Positions 54,346 to 64,000 of a DNA stretch of 64,000 bases are shown in pieces. The DNA lies in assembly GCA_964036315.1 (NCBI GenBank), contig OZ038500.1, positions 55,158,925-55,222,924 of the forward strand. The letters are read 5' to 3'. A model generated the notes under the pieces. That model saw nothing but the letters and a program-made list of their open reading frames with translations, was not told the DNA's origin and made no database searches. The DNA comes from Acanthosepion esculentum. Taxonomy: Eukaryota; Mollusca; Cephalopoda; Sepiida; Sepiidae. Within the stretch, counting starts at the first letter, position 1. Each line of letters begins with the position of its first letter. The position numbers were made by a program, and so were the translations under genes.

Positions 54346-54605
54346 TAACGGCGACGAAGTGTAATAGTTAGCAAGGTTGTCTCGTTGTATCAGTTTCCAC
54401 TGAGTAGCGAGTTCGATGCTCACTAGGTGTCCCATCCTTGTGCCAGTAGCGGAAGGAAACCGCAAGTAACTTACCAGCTTGTGTAAATGTATGGCAGAAA
54501 AGAGAATTGGGGTGGTAATAAAAAAGACAAACCCTAGTAAGAGCTGAAAAGGAAGCTGTGGAGAGTCATGTTCACTCACGCCCTGAAGGTGAACGGCATC
54601 TAGAA
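54345..54605 (+). mobile_element. tRNA-like SINE with RTE-LINE-related 3' end
   Basis: The head carries TAGTTAGCAAGG (A-box-like) and GAGTTCGATGCTC (close to the GGTTCGANTCC B-box) about 50 bases apart, followed by ACTAGGTGTCC. The 3' end (54545-54605) translates as RKLWRVMFTHALKVNGI-stop, like LINE tails nearby at 54715-54800 and 60313-60450. A tRNA-like head with a LINE-related tail is the usual SINE design. The tail might instead be the resumption of the host LINE. Confidence 0.55.
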
Positions 54606-54699
54606 AAAGAATATCTACAAAATCGATTGCGAGACTAACTTGCTAAATACACAGACATACGCGCATAGACACACGTACATACACACACACAAATAGGAG

Positions 54700-54805
54700 G
54701 GTTAGTAAAAAAAACAAAACGATGCTACGAGCTACAAAGGCTGGGATGTGGTGGAGAGCTATGATTGCCCACCATTTGAAGGAACACAGCACCTAGGAGA
54801 AGAAT
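54700..54805 (+). mobile_element. RTE-LINE or SINE 3' tail
   Basis: Reads MWWRAMIAHHLKEHST-stop, the same C-terminal peptide family as the 61935-62963 element. Only the tail is present. Confidence 0.6.
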
Positions 54806-54809
54806 AAGA

Positions 54810-55880
54810 ATGAGGGTTATATATTGAGATAAGGACTGACACAGACATACACGAACTGTTTGGTTAGATGGTAATCAAGATGTCAGATTTTTAGAATGAA
54901 TTGTTTTCTGTGGAAAGCTGTATTCTTCAAAGCACGTGGCAGGCAAGAAGCAAAGACAAGTGACGTCCATAATAATTATTTACATTTGATTGTGTAAACA
55001 AACCGACGTTCTGTTAGATATTTGTCACGTAATTCCTAAAGTGGTGAAAAGGTCGAAGACGTGATAAATAGGCAAAAATTTAGAAGCATTTAAGTGACTT
55101 AAATCGAGATAAGTATTAATTGCAAAACAAAGTAATCAGAAATGGACATAGTAATGGTAATATTAACTGTTTCCTTATAAGGAAACATTTGGCATTCCAA
55201 TGAATGCTAAATGTTCCAATACCGAGCCGCCAGTGCTACTGTCGTTTGAAATTTATAAAATCATTCTCTTAAAACAATTTTTCAGGAAAACAGGTTTCTC
55301 AAGTCCGGTATCTGTTATCGCTCTTTCCAGTATTGATGGAGGCTTCCTTCCTAACCTTTTGTGTGAAGTAGTGTGGAATAAGAACAGTTTGATGATGTCA
55401 TTATTTTCTCTTCGAGTTATATGCGATATTCATTTTAGTTGCTGCTGTTGAAGTGATATGGTTTCTGTTATTTGGTACAGTTCTCCAGTAAGCAAATTCT
55501 AATCTACCCGGCTAAGACATGCTGGTGGAATATTCCTAAAGACAATCCAGCTCACTGCCTACAAGGTAACACCAACCGAAAATCTACAGCTACAGGACCT
55601 TACCTACAACCTTTCACGGTAATGCGTACGCCGCTTTCCAGCGCTGGTGTAAAGGCTTTACTATGCGTCTCCAGCAGTGAATGTGGAAAATGACTGCACC
55701 ATTGAGGCCAAAATGCTTCTATATCTTTGTTCGTGAGGTTAAACCATGATTATATAATATATTACAGAAGAAATGTCCATGTACTTTTTGGGTTGTTAAG
55801 CCGCGTCAGACACTGCTCACAAAAGGACTGAATGATGACGAGACAGGGCTCTACAATTATCTCGCAAGATAAATGGATGC
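54810..55880. other. about 1.07 kb without recognised gene
   Basis: Mixed-composition sequence. Two plus-strand frames (55200-55451 and 55472-55693) have no recognisable domain. No RNA gene or inverted repeat is obvious. Confidence 0.45.
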
Positions 55881-55883
55881 CTG

Positions 55884-55884
<1 letters not shown>

Positions 55885-55961
<77 letters not shown>

Positions 55962-56082
55962 CCAATAGGATAGAATCCAGGTAGAACTCAATGTCCACCA
56001 GAACAGAGTAAGAATATAATATAAAAGGCTCAAACACTAATATTCCATTGTTATAATTTATTACATTGGAATCGTAATCACG

Positions 56083-56138
<56 letters not shown>
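55885..56138. repeat. two (TA)n tracts flanking a 130-bp segment
   Basis: (TA)n at 55885-55959 and 56089-56138. The segment between carries GATAGAATCCAGGTAGAAC and a TTTATTACATTGGA motif. It resembles 44735-44830 (GATAAAATCCAGAGAGCTC; CCATGTAATAAATTA) and part of 48185-48230, suggesting one TA-associated family. Confidence 0.8.
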
Positions 56139-56144
<6 letters not shown>

Positions 56145-56195
56145 CTACTTAGGCAGCAAATTGTCTTTTAGGCATGTCTGATAGAATTAGCTACG

Positions 56196-56563
56196 AATAT
56201 AATAATGCTCTAAAATGCCTATAAAAAGCACAGTTTTCACGCTTTAATGTGCGATTGACCATGGCATTCCAACATAAAAGAAAATATTCCATAATGGATA
56301 ACTTTCACGTTCTAATGAACGCAAAAGCATAACTGGCAGCCAAAGAAAAAAATCTAACGGAAAGGTACACATAGTTTTGCCTTTACTAGTTGCACACCTG
56401 ATGATGATATCAGAAAGTGATGGAAAGTACTTGGCAAAACAAGCGCTTTTCTCTGTTACAGTGCATTTCTTGCCTAATTTGATTGTAATATACGGGAAAT
56501 ATTCGTGAATATGAAAGGATTATAATAAAAATAAGCAGACATAATATTTGCAATTTATTCAAT

Positions 56564-56567
<4 letters not shown>
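56196..56567 (+). repeat. 390-bp dispersed repeat, copy 2
   Basis: Second copy of 49031-49420 with a 14-base deletion and few substitutions, again ending AATCAAT before (TA)n. It keeps the CTGATGATGATATCAGAAAG motif (about 56398). Confidence 0.9.

Positions 56568-56608
<41 letters not shown>
56566..56608. repeat. (TA)n microsatellite
   Basis: About 21 TA units between the 390-bp repeat and a fold-back element. Confidence 0.95.
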
Positions 56609-56613
<5 letters not shown>

Positions 56614-56713
56614 TGATTTAAAATATGGGTTTTTCGCCACACAGTGATAACCATGTTTCAAAAATGGATGGTTATCACTGTGTAGCGAAAAACCCATATT
56701 TTAAATCAATTAA
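56609..56713. mobile_element. fold-back (hairpin) element of about 105 bp
   Basis: The left arm starts TTAATTGATTTAAAATATGG and runs to GATAACCAT. The right arm is its complement (ATGGTTATC to CAATTAA), with one or two mismatches in about 46 bp and a 12-13-base loop. No coding capacity; adjacent to (TA)n. Confidence 0.88.
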
Positions 56714-56814
56714 TTTATAATATTAATGCTCTGTAAATTTACATCGAACACTATTGTGTAAAAATAAAAATATCTATAAGAACACCGGATTTTATATCTT
56801 ACTGTTCTTTCTTT

Positions 56815-56821
<7 letters not shown>

Positions 56822-56881
<60 letters not shown>
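56822..56881. repeat. (TA)n microsatellite
   Basis: About 30 TA units. Confidence 0.97.
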
Positions 56882-56887
<6 letters not shown>

Positions 56888-57336
56888 CCTTGCTAAAAAA
56901 GGATTATACATGATGGAGGTTTGTAGAAGACTTTCTGTGGAAACTGTATTCTTTATATTTCCACAGAAATCCTTCTCCAAACTTCAACAATCCTAATCGT
57001 GGCAAACAACTAGTCCACAACTGTCCGATCTCATCGGTAGTATAACGCATGCGGAGAAAAAACAAACAAAAAATACAAGTTAGCCGGATAAAAACAGTCT
57101 CATTTTATTTTTTATTTCTCGGCAAAAAACCCAAATTCCGATTTTAAATCTTTCTCATTATGCTTCCATTTGGTCAAAAGCCTTCTAATATAAAACAATT
57201 ATTAGTTTTATCAATATTATTATTTTGTTTGTTCCTTTATCTCTCGAAATTCTATCAGACTAGCGTAAAAGCAGCTCAATCCGGCGGCATTTCAGCAAGC
57301 TCCCGCTGAGGACTCTTGATTAGGGCTTCGGCTTAT
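56882..57336. other. sequence without recognised gene
   Basis: About 450 bases. A small inverted repeat (AAGACTTTCTGTGGAAA with TTTCCACAGAAATCCTT, near 56929-56974) is the only structure noticed. Confidence 0.45.
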
Positions 57337-57576
57337 TCAGGAGTTTGAGAGTCTTTGCAAATTCTCAGCATTGGAAGCTCTCCTAGATGCCGTTTGGGCT
57401 AGATTTTCATTTGCCCGGGACTTTCTTTTACTCACTACAGCCTTCACTATTTCGATTGCAATGTGGTCTCCTGTTGACGCAAATTTCTCTTTGTGAGACA
57501 TACTGCTGCCGTAGGCGATAGGCAACAATAAACTACAGAAGAAGTGAAAGTTGATCGCTGCATTTAAGTATTGCAT
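57337..57576 (-). CDS. small basic open frame, possible but unproven exon
   Basis: 79 codons, or 54 if the internal methionine at about 57501 is used (MSHKEKFASTGDHIAIEIV...). It is one of the few non-repetitive frames in the window, with mixed codon use and a serine/arginine/asparagine-rich basic end. No domain is recognised. No splice structure can be defined, and chance occurrence or transposon origin is equally likely. Confidence 0.15.
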   Translation of the reverse strand: MQYLNAAINFHFFCSLLLPIAYGSSMSHKEKFASTGDHIAIEIVKAVVSKRKSRANENLAQTASRRASNAENLQRLSNS

Positions 57577-57967
57577 TAATATTTAAGCTTACCTTTTAAA
57601 AGTTCAACGATAATTCTTCTGTCGCCACTTAATTTAAAGACAGTTTTATGTATGTAGGTCCTTACTTTGCGCCCCATCCTATTATTTCATGGATGACTTT
57701 TGCTGGATTTCGCAATTTCGATTATTCCCAAATTCATTTCCAAGTTATAAAAAATGTTATCGTACAAAAAAATACGTCGCAAACAATCGCTGTAATGAAA
57801 ACTTAAGAATCCAAAATTTCCAGATTGCAGGTCTGGATCCGACCAGGAATATTTTTAATTTTCGGACTGACTCCAGAATGGTATGATAAGTTGGGCTACG
57901 GCCTCTAGGAGGTGTAAAGTTTAAATAAAAAGTGTGACACAGTGAGACACTGACATTCGCATTTAAC

Positions 57968-58092
<125 letters not shown>

Positions 58093-58339
58093 GTACGCGC
58101 GTCTATCTGCGTGTGTATATGTCTGTTTCAATAAAATGATTTACAGACTACTTCTGATTTATAGTGTCTTTCTTTTGTGCGATCAAAACATTAAAACAAT
58201 AAAAAGCAGTTTTTCAGTCATATTTAATAACACATGTATTAACGAGGGGTTGCTACCGAAATACATATTTATATGTCTAGATTAAGTGTTTTCCCCTATC
58301 GTCTATCTTGTTTTATGTCAGAATTTAAATTTGAAAACT

Positions 58340-58990
58340 TCCCTGCAATTGTTATCAAGGTTTGCGTGTTTAGTTTGTTTAGTCTGTTTATAAAAATATG
58401 TTTGGTTACTTCCGGTGTTCCCTAGTTTGTCTGAACCAATAACAAGTCATACTTAAAGGTGATGCCATTTACAGCGGTGAAACAGAATTTTTCACGTAAC
58501 TTTTTCTATTCAATATTCGATCTCCTATGGAGAAAGATAACGTATTTGGCAATCATGGACCTCTGTGTCTGCCAAAAAACAAAAAAAAAACAAACCCAAA
58601 AATAACATTCTAACAGACTATCTAATAAATAAATAATTAAATAAATAAATAAATAGTGAAAAATGTATAAATTCACTTTCATCATATGTTTAGGTTTTAT
58701 TAAAATTCTAATCATAGCTTTTAAAACAATAAACAATGCCAAGGAGTAAAGAGAGTTAAAATAATAGCGGTGTCAGGGCAAAACCCGTACTTTTGACACT
58801 GCGTTTTTGGGAGGTGGGGGGTGAAGGCACAAAGGTTAATGTCTGCCCCCTACTTAACATTGGCTCCTTCCATGTTTGGCATTGAGTTTTATATAATAAA
58901 TTCTATGTTAATGTTGTAGGTCACCTTTAGGGAATTGCGGAATTAGACAAACACATTTTCCGAAACAGACTAAACATGCAATTCTTGATA
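58340..58990. repeat. imperfect inverted-repeat pair around about 480 bp
   Basis: 58345-58430 (GTTATCAAG, TTGCGTGTTTAGT, ATATGTTTG, TTCCCTA in order) matches the complement of 58905-58985 with about three quarters of positions shared. The interior is A-rich and has no recognisable gene. It could be a decayed DNA transposon or two independent inverted copies of one repeat. Confidence 0.5.
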
Positions 58991-59141
58991 ACGACCGTAG
59001 TGATAATCTAAATTAATCGGAATGAAGAAAAAAAACTATGGAAAGATCAACAGTTTTAGTTCTGATATAAAACTAAAAAAAGCTTAATCGGGAGTTGAAA
59101 AACTTAATAAAAAGGTGGACAATCAAACCTTGTCGTTGTTG

Positions 59142-59232
59142 GTTAACATGGCGTGTTTGTAAAAACCTTGCTGCCAAAATAGGTAATATATATACATATT
59201 GCCTAAGGTTTTTACAAACACGCCATGTTAAA
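59142..59232. mobile_element. fold-back (hairpin) element of about 90 bp
   Basis: TTAACATGGCGTGTTTGTAA is matched in complement by TTACAAACACGCCATGTTAA. The stem continues through AAACCTT/AAGGTTT and GGTAATATA/CATATTGCC, with a small internal loop. TA repeats follow directly at 59236. Confidence 0.85.
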
Positions 59233-59399
59233 CATATATATATATATGCTGCAATATATATATATATCATCGACTCACCTGTCGAATTCGACGTATAAGG
59301 GTCCAACAGATCAAAAAAAAAAAAAAAAATTAATGTTAAATATTAAAATTTCAGACACACTGGGTTGTATATTAATATTTTTTGTTTATTATTTAAATT

Positions 59400-60130
59400 A
59401 GGTTCCTTGACTAGTTTCGGTCAGCATGGCCATCATCGGAGAGAAAAAAACCCTGTTTGTTAGTAGCAATGAACTACAGGAATGAAATACTGTCTCTGAA
59501 GAAAGTGAACTTTGTCTTTGTCTGTAGATTTCATTTGTTTTTTATCGTTAATTTTGGTCAGTCCTTTGATTGGTTAAACAGCCTCTTTCAATTTCTTTTG
59601 AAATAGAGGCTGGGAGATTCATATTTCCCAGAATTCCCTCCTTAGTCATTTTGGCAGCTTTATTGGTTGCCGGGAAGTGGATGTGTGTGTTAAGTGGATG
59701 TTATCTTTTAGTCTTTTGTATATTTGTGTAAGTGGGAGACCCCACAACACCTCTGCAAGCATTTCTGTCTTGTGTGGTTGGTAAATGTGGGTTGGGGTTG
59801 ATATATGGGATTATATATTAATGATATCTGTGTCATTTAGTGTATGGTTAAGTTCGTCTGGACAAAGTGTTTTGATTACAGTAGGCAACTGAAATTGATC
59901 ATGAAGCATTTTTGAAAATATGCCATTTACGTTCGTAGCATATGGCTCAACTGAAACCATGCATATAATACTTTGCACTTGATTGACATCAGAGAAGCTA
60001 TGTACATGTTTGGTTTCCTAGCTGTGTGTGGAAACCCTCGATAAACCCGAAATCAGTGCCGACCACGAGAGTTAAAAATACTGTCAGATCACTTGAGAAT
60101 GTACCGCAAGGCAGAGTTAGATATGCATAC
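59400..60130 (-). mobile_element. possible Penelope-like element remnant
   Basis: On the minus strand 59439-59409 reads CCGATGATGGCCATGCTGACC then GAAACTAGTC. This resembles the hammerhead-ribozyme core known from Penelope-like elements (CUGAUGA, stem, GAAA, cleavage GUC). Upstream (59450-60130) is mixed sequence that could be its body, but no reverse-transcriptase or GIY-YIG motif could be confirmed. The assignment rests mainly on the ribozyme-like motif. Confidence 0.4.
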
Positions 60131-60311
60131 ATTTACAACTAAACGATAAGTTGCATAGACATCCCAGACGAGAACGTAAGGTCCATGTTTCAGATGAAGG
60201 GCTCGGTACCCGCTCACACCCACTGGTTGAGAGAAATTGATGAAGTTAAGTGGTCAATGAAATGTAATCTTAAATATGGAAGAATTCAATCTCCTGTTAT
60301 CATATGTCAGC

Positions 60312-60450
60312 ACAAAGATAATATCTTCTTCTATGTGGCATGTCTTTTCAGGAAGTCGGTTGTCGTGGCTCTCCACAGCTTCCTTTCCTTTGTAGTCTTC
60401 AGTGAAGTCTTTTTTGCTATATCTTCTAATCCCTGTTCTACTAACCATTT
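60312..60450 (-). mobile_element. RTE-LINE or SINE 3' tail
   Basis: The minus strand reads LKTTKERKLWRATTTDFLK and RHAT-stop, the same terminal peptide family as at 54545-54605 and 61935-62050. Confidence 0.65.
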
Positions 60451-61120
60451 AAACAGGTTCGTTAGTGTTGTAATTTTGGGTAATCCTAGTCGCCAAAAGG
60501 TTGTAACCTAGTGAAGGTACCTGAAGAGAATAATCAAACGAAGGTTGGTAATGAACAATAATAGTCATGACAAGAACAGCACATATAAGATTCGTCAGCG
60601 GCGCGTAGAACAAGGAGTCAACTGCTAGAAGTGAGTCAATGAATCTCCAACTACAGGATATCTACCAACCGCCCCACGAGGTCAGGTGTGGCACCAGGAT
60701 GAATTTAATGTGGGGTATTCGATATAAAACAGGGTCGGGTAGTTGTTTCCCGAGACGCGACTCTGCTCTTCGACATGGCCTCATCTGGGGATCCGCTCTG
60801 CGCGGAGGCAGAGAGTTTGACTAGCTTATCTGGAGACGAATCTCCAACTGCTGATCCACATACAGTATTTTCTACTGTATTTATGTGAACGGGTACATAC
60901 CCATTATCGTCCGTAGGTATGCTACAACAGTTAGGTTGCTTTTTTTCAGTCACTCTTGCTTTCAATAGATCCTGAGAGTGTCAAATCTTCCAAGTCATCT
61001 TTTCTCATTCTAAATTCGCATATATCGTTAAAATGAAATTATTCGTAGTACGACTAAGACTGTGAAAAACTCAGGATAATTTTTAGGTCAGCTGCAAAAA
61101 TAGTATATACTATATGACAC
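60451..61120. other. sequence with an unidentified minus-strand open frame
   Basis: An 86-codon minus frame (60705-60965) starts MKARVTEKKQPNCCSI and contains a serine/aspartate-rich stretch. It is not recognised and could be part of a retroelement leader ORF. Local G+C is higher than average near 60.73-60.82 kb. Confidence 0.3.
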
Positions 61121-61233
<113 letters not shown>

Positions 61234-61399
61234 CAGAGACAAATATTTTCCCCCTGAACCGTTACATTTATAGCTGTATTCGCAACTTGGCGTCTCCAGC
61301 AAATTTCTTTCCACCATTAAACAGTGTACAGTTTCAATAAAAAATGATCCTAAATTACTCGACTGCACGGTCAGATGACCAGTAACAATGCATTCGACA

Positions 61400-61690
61400 A
61401 GGGACTATTTTTATTTACCGGTGCGCCACGCTTTCTTTCACATCGAAAATAACCGCGCCACGCCTGTCTGGTCTGGTCTAGTCTGCTCTGCCCTGAATAA
61501 TGCGCATTTCCCCGGAGTTCCCCGTCTTTTCCCGCCTCTAATGTTTGAGAGCGACCGACTAGACTCAAACGTCATAACGCGCCAACCTCCTTCCTCCAAG
61601 TCCTTAATTCGACCAGTTTTACGCAGGGTCTATTTGTGGCGCGTCGGACGGAGGAATTTTAGTGTTGATTGTAGAGGGACTAAAAAAAGG
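61400..61690. other. CpG- and GC-richer patch, possible promoter-like or element 5' region
   Basis: Markedly more CpG dinucleotides than the rest of the window (for example GGTGCGCCACG, AACCGCGCCACG, GGCGCGTCGGACGG). It includes CTGGTCTGGTCTAGTCTG short repeats and overlapping frames on both strands without domains. It could be a promoter or first exon, or the 5' region of a mobile element. No start site can be fixed. Confidence 0.35.
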
Positions 61691-61934
61691 GACGAATAGA
61701 AATTGTTGTGAGGTCAGTCGACAAGATAATAAGAGGAATGAATCGGACAATTGATAAAATATTTTGCTTGATATGTTGAGATGAATTGTTGTTGTTGTTG
61801 AGCTTTTATTCTTTCGTACAAGTTTTGTTAGCTTTGTTGTCTTTCACTTCTAGGATTCGCCATTGTTACAGTTCTTAAAAAAGATTCTTTCTTTTGGATC
61901 TCTTAGATTATTTTTGCTGCCTTTAACAACATTT

Positions 61935-62963
61935 CTGCCATACCAATCTTCTTCTTTCATTTTATGTGCCGTGTCCTTTCAGGACGTACTCTATTATGGC
62001 TCTCCACCTCTCTCTATCCCTTACAGCTGTCAACAAGTTACTTCTCTCTGATTCCTCCCTGAGACCACCTTCTGTCATCCACATGCTTAACTCCGCCATT
62101 GTTTTCCCTTGTCACTCTTTCCTTCTATTCGACTCGTGAGTATCAGATTCCCTCCTTCCTCGTTATGTGTCCCAGAAACTTCAGCTGCCTCTTCCTGATG
62201 TTAAGTATAAGACCCCTCCTTGTTTGCAACCTCTCTAAGACCACATCGTTCCTCACACGGTCATATCCTTAGCATACCTCTGTAGAAACACATCTCCGTC
62301 GCCTCGAGTCTCTTCTTCATCTTTGAGGAAATCGTCCAACATTCGCTGCCGTAAAGAAGGACAGATGTCATGTAACAGCTCAGTATTCTTTTCTTTGTTA
62401 CCAAAGATATTCTCTTGTCTCGCAAGACTCTGTCCAGCTTTTGGAATGCGTCCTTAGCCATCCAAATCTGTCTACGGATCTCAGTGTCCCACTTACCGTC
62501 CTCTGTCAAGATGCTTCCCAGATATTTAAACTTCCGCGTCTGCTTGATTCTAGTGTTCCCGACCTGCAAATCGCATTTCGGGTTCTTCTTCTTACTAATG
62601 AACATGCTCTCCGTCTTCTTGTAGTTTATGCTTAGTCCTTTCTTCTTACTCTCCGTTACTATCTTCTGTAGGAGATTTTGTAATTTCTTTTCCGTATTTG
62701 CAATCAGTACTGTGTCATCTGTTTATCGTATGTTGCTAAGATTGTAGCCGCCAATGCTCAATCCCGGTAGTGTTCCCAATTCTCTCAAAATTCCCTCGCT
62801 GTATAGGTTGAACAGGTCGGGTGAGAAGACGCATCCTTGCCTTACGACCCTTACTATTTTCGTATATTCACTGAACACGTCCCCTATGCGAATAGTCCGT
62901 AGCATTCGATAAACCTCTGCCAATTCGACGGGATATACTGCTACGGCACTAATACTTCTCATG
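61935..62963 (-). pseudogene. RTE-type LINE, reverse-transcriptase palm to 3' end
   Basis: Read on the minus strand. YRMLRTIRIGDVFSEYTKIV and VRQGCVFSPDLFNLY (reverse-transcriptase motifs, 62770-62910) are followed by LSIGGYNLSNIR. A stop then falls where tyrosine of YADD is expected (stop-TDD, about 62717-62728). Next come KKGLSINYKKTES, KYLGSILTEDGKWDTEIRR, LLYGSECWTISS and LEATEMCFYRGMLRI. After another break RKRQLKFLGHITRKEG leads to a 3' end near 61940. This order is that of RTE/BovB-like LINEs. The 5' part is absent and the copy is inactive. Confidence 0.92.
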
Positions 62964-63054
62964 AGGAGCGGTGTTATTTACTAGGAGATTTAGATCTGAC
63001 CAACATGGAAGGAAAGATTGTAAACGCAGAACAGAGAGCTACGTACCTGGCCTC

Positions 63055-63140
63055 CTCTTCTATGTGCCGTGTCCTTTCACGTTGTGGATAGCCATGACAA
63101 TCACTCATATCCTAAATGAACGCAGCACATAGAAGGGTGT
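63055..63140. mobile_element. two RTE-LINE 3' tails, head to head
   Basis: Plus strand 63088-63137 reads MTITHILNERST-stop. Minus strand 63108-63066 reads MAIHNVKGHGT-stop. Both resemble the LINE terminal peptide. The outer ends CTTCTATGTGC and GCACATAGAAG are exact complements, so the segment is a rough palindrome. Confidence 0.65.
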
Positions 63141-63179
63141 ATCTCAGTTTAGAATATTAAGAGCTTGCGAGGCTAGCAT

Positions 63180-63515
63180 GCTAAATACACATACACACAC
63201 TAACACTCATACACAGAAATGCACACACGTAGCGAAACCACACACAAGTACACACACAGACACCTAAGCGTACCCAACGACAAACGCATTTACACACGCA
63301 TAAACACACACAAAACACACACGCGGGAGCACACACTAACAGTGATACACATTCATAAACCACTCACGCAGATATGCAAGTACACACGCATTCACACATA
63401 CAGACAACCGCACTCATACCCACACAGGAAAACAAAACACACACACGAATACAAACAGGCACATATATAAACAAAGGTACACGAAGAAAAACTAGCTCGC
63501 TCGCACACACACACA

Positions 63516-63557
<42 letters not shown>

Positions 63558-63575
63558 CACACACACACACACAAA
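63180..63575. repeat. (CA)n-rich tract
   Basis: Nearly 400 bases of degenerate CACACA repeats, purest at 63505-63572. Histidine/threonine and cysteine/valine open frames here are translations of the repeat. Confidence 0.95.
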
Positions 63576-63719
63576 ACCAACCATTTTAGCATATCTCTTG
63601 AAGCAGTTGCGCCGAATTGATGCAACTTGGCAACGAAGCAGAGGGAACCTTACTGTGCGTGAATAAGCAGGTACTCCCACGTAAGGTTAATCAATCAGTA
63701 GTAAGAGGGGGGTAATCAA

Positions 63720-64000
63720 TAAAAAAGAAATAGAATTTGACACATCGAATAAAGAAAGAAAGAAAAAAGAAGAAAAATGAAGCCAATGAAGAAGAAAGTA
63801 AGAGACAAGAAGGAAAAGAGAACGGAAGAAAGAAAGAAAGAAAGAAAGAAAGAGAGAAAAGCATAAAATAAAAAATAAAGAAAACTGAAAATTATTATAA
63901 AAAAGACAAACAAATGTAAATAATGAGAAAAGAAAAAGAAATAAAAGGTATAAACAATGAAATATGAAAAAGAAAGACGGTGACGTAAGAAAGAAAGAAA
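63720..64000. repeat. purine-rich (GAAA)n tract
   Basis: Almost entirely A and G, with GAAA units at 63749-63768, 63826-63860 and 63983-64000. It continues past the window edge. Confidence 0.93.

Noticed and set aside
60185..60511. 108-codon plus-strand frame
   Set aside because: It overlaps a minus-strand LINE/SINE tail, and the antisense reading explains the sequence better.
61388..61699. 103-codon plus-strand frame as a gene
   Set aside because: No domain is recognised; it lies in a CpG-rich patch where stops are naturally scarce.
63181..63680. Histidine/threonine- and cysteine/valine-rich frames
   Set aside because: They are translations of the (CA)n tract.
63716..63913. Phenylalanine/leucine-rich minus-strand frame resembling a membrane protein
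   Set aside because: It is the complement of a purine-rich GAAA tract, so the hydrophobic composition is an artefact.

Overview
The window looks like intergenic, repeat-dominated chromosomal DNA from an invertebrate animal. A cephalopod-like mollusc is the best guess, inferred only from the mix of abundant (TA)n tracts, LINE tails, fold-back elements and Tc1-like remnants. No intact host gene is visible. Every confident coding match is a decayed transposable element. Most long open frames are (TA)n, (CA)n or (GA)n microsatellites read as protein.

Region 1 (1-41463) is one uninterrupted satellite array. The monomer is 104 bp and about 31% G+C. From base 1 to base 35361 the phase is kept exactly: 340 monomers with no net insertion or deletion. 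Single-base deletions follow in two later monomers (starting at 35361 and 41184). In total there are 398 whole monomers plus a 73-bp partial one, and the array runs off the left edge. It holds nested higher-order duplications of 63, 22, 17, 7 and 2 monomers, and a block repeated at an 81-monomer offset.

The main result concerns the origin of the monomer. Read across the monomer junction it gives HPISVMTVKRRLLLGLK, which resembles the end of the helix-turn-helix DNA-binding region of Tc1-like transposases. Directly after the array (41464-42620) lies the rest of a decayed Tc1-like transposase, with recognisable catalytic motifs and a probable 3' terminal inverted repeat. A satellite-like stretch at 41747-41771 runs straight into transposase sequence, as the ancestral gene would. 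The satellite therefore appears to be an amplified fragment of a transposase DNA-binding domain.

Region 2 (42.6-48.1 kb) is rich in microsatellites. It contains near-perfect hairpin (fold-back) elements, a 1.27-kb element with perfect 53-bp terminal inverted repeats, and a 5S rRNA-like pseudogene on the minus strand.

Region 3 (48.0-53.6 kb) holds five fragments of one Jockey/CR1-type LINE 3' end in both orientations, a fold-back insertion inside one of them, and a 200-bp assembly gap (51105-51304).

Region 4 (53.7-64 kb) holds RTE-type LINE 3' ends, including a reverse-transcriptase segment whose catalytic YADD is broken. It also has a tRNA-like SINE with a LINE-related tail, possible Penelope-like remnants with hammerhead-ribozyme-like motifs, a CpG-rich patch near 61.4-61.7 kb, and long CA and purine-rich tracts at the right edge.
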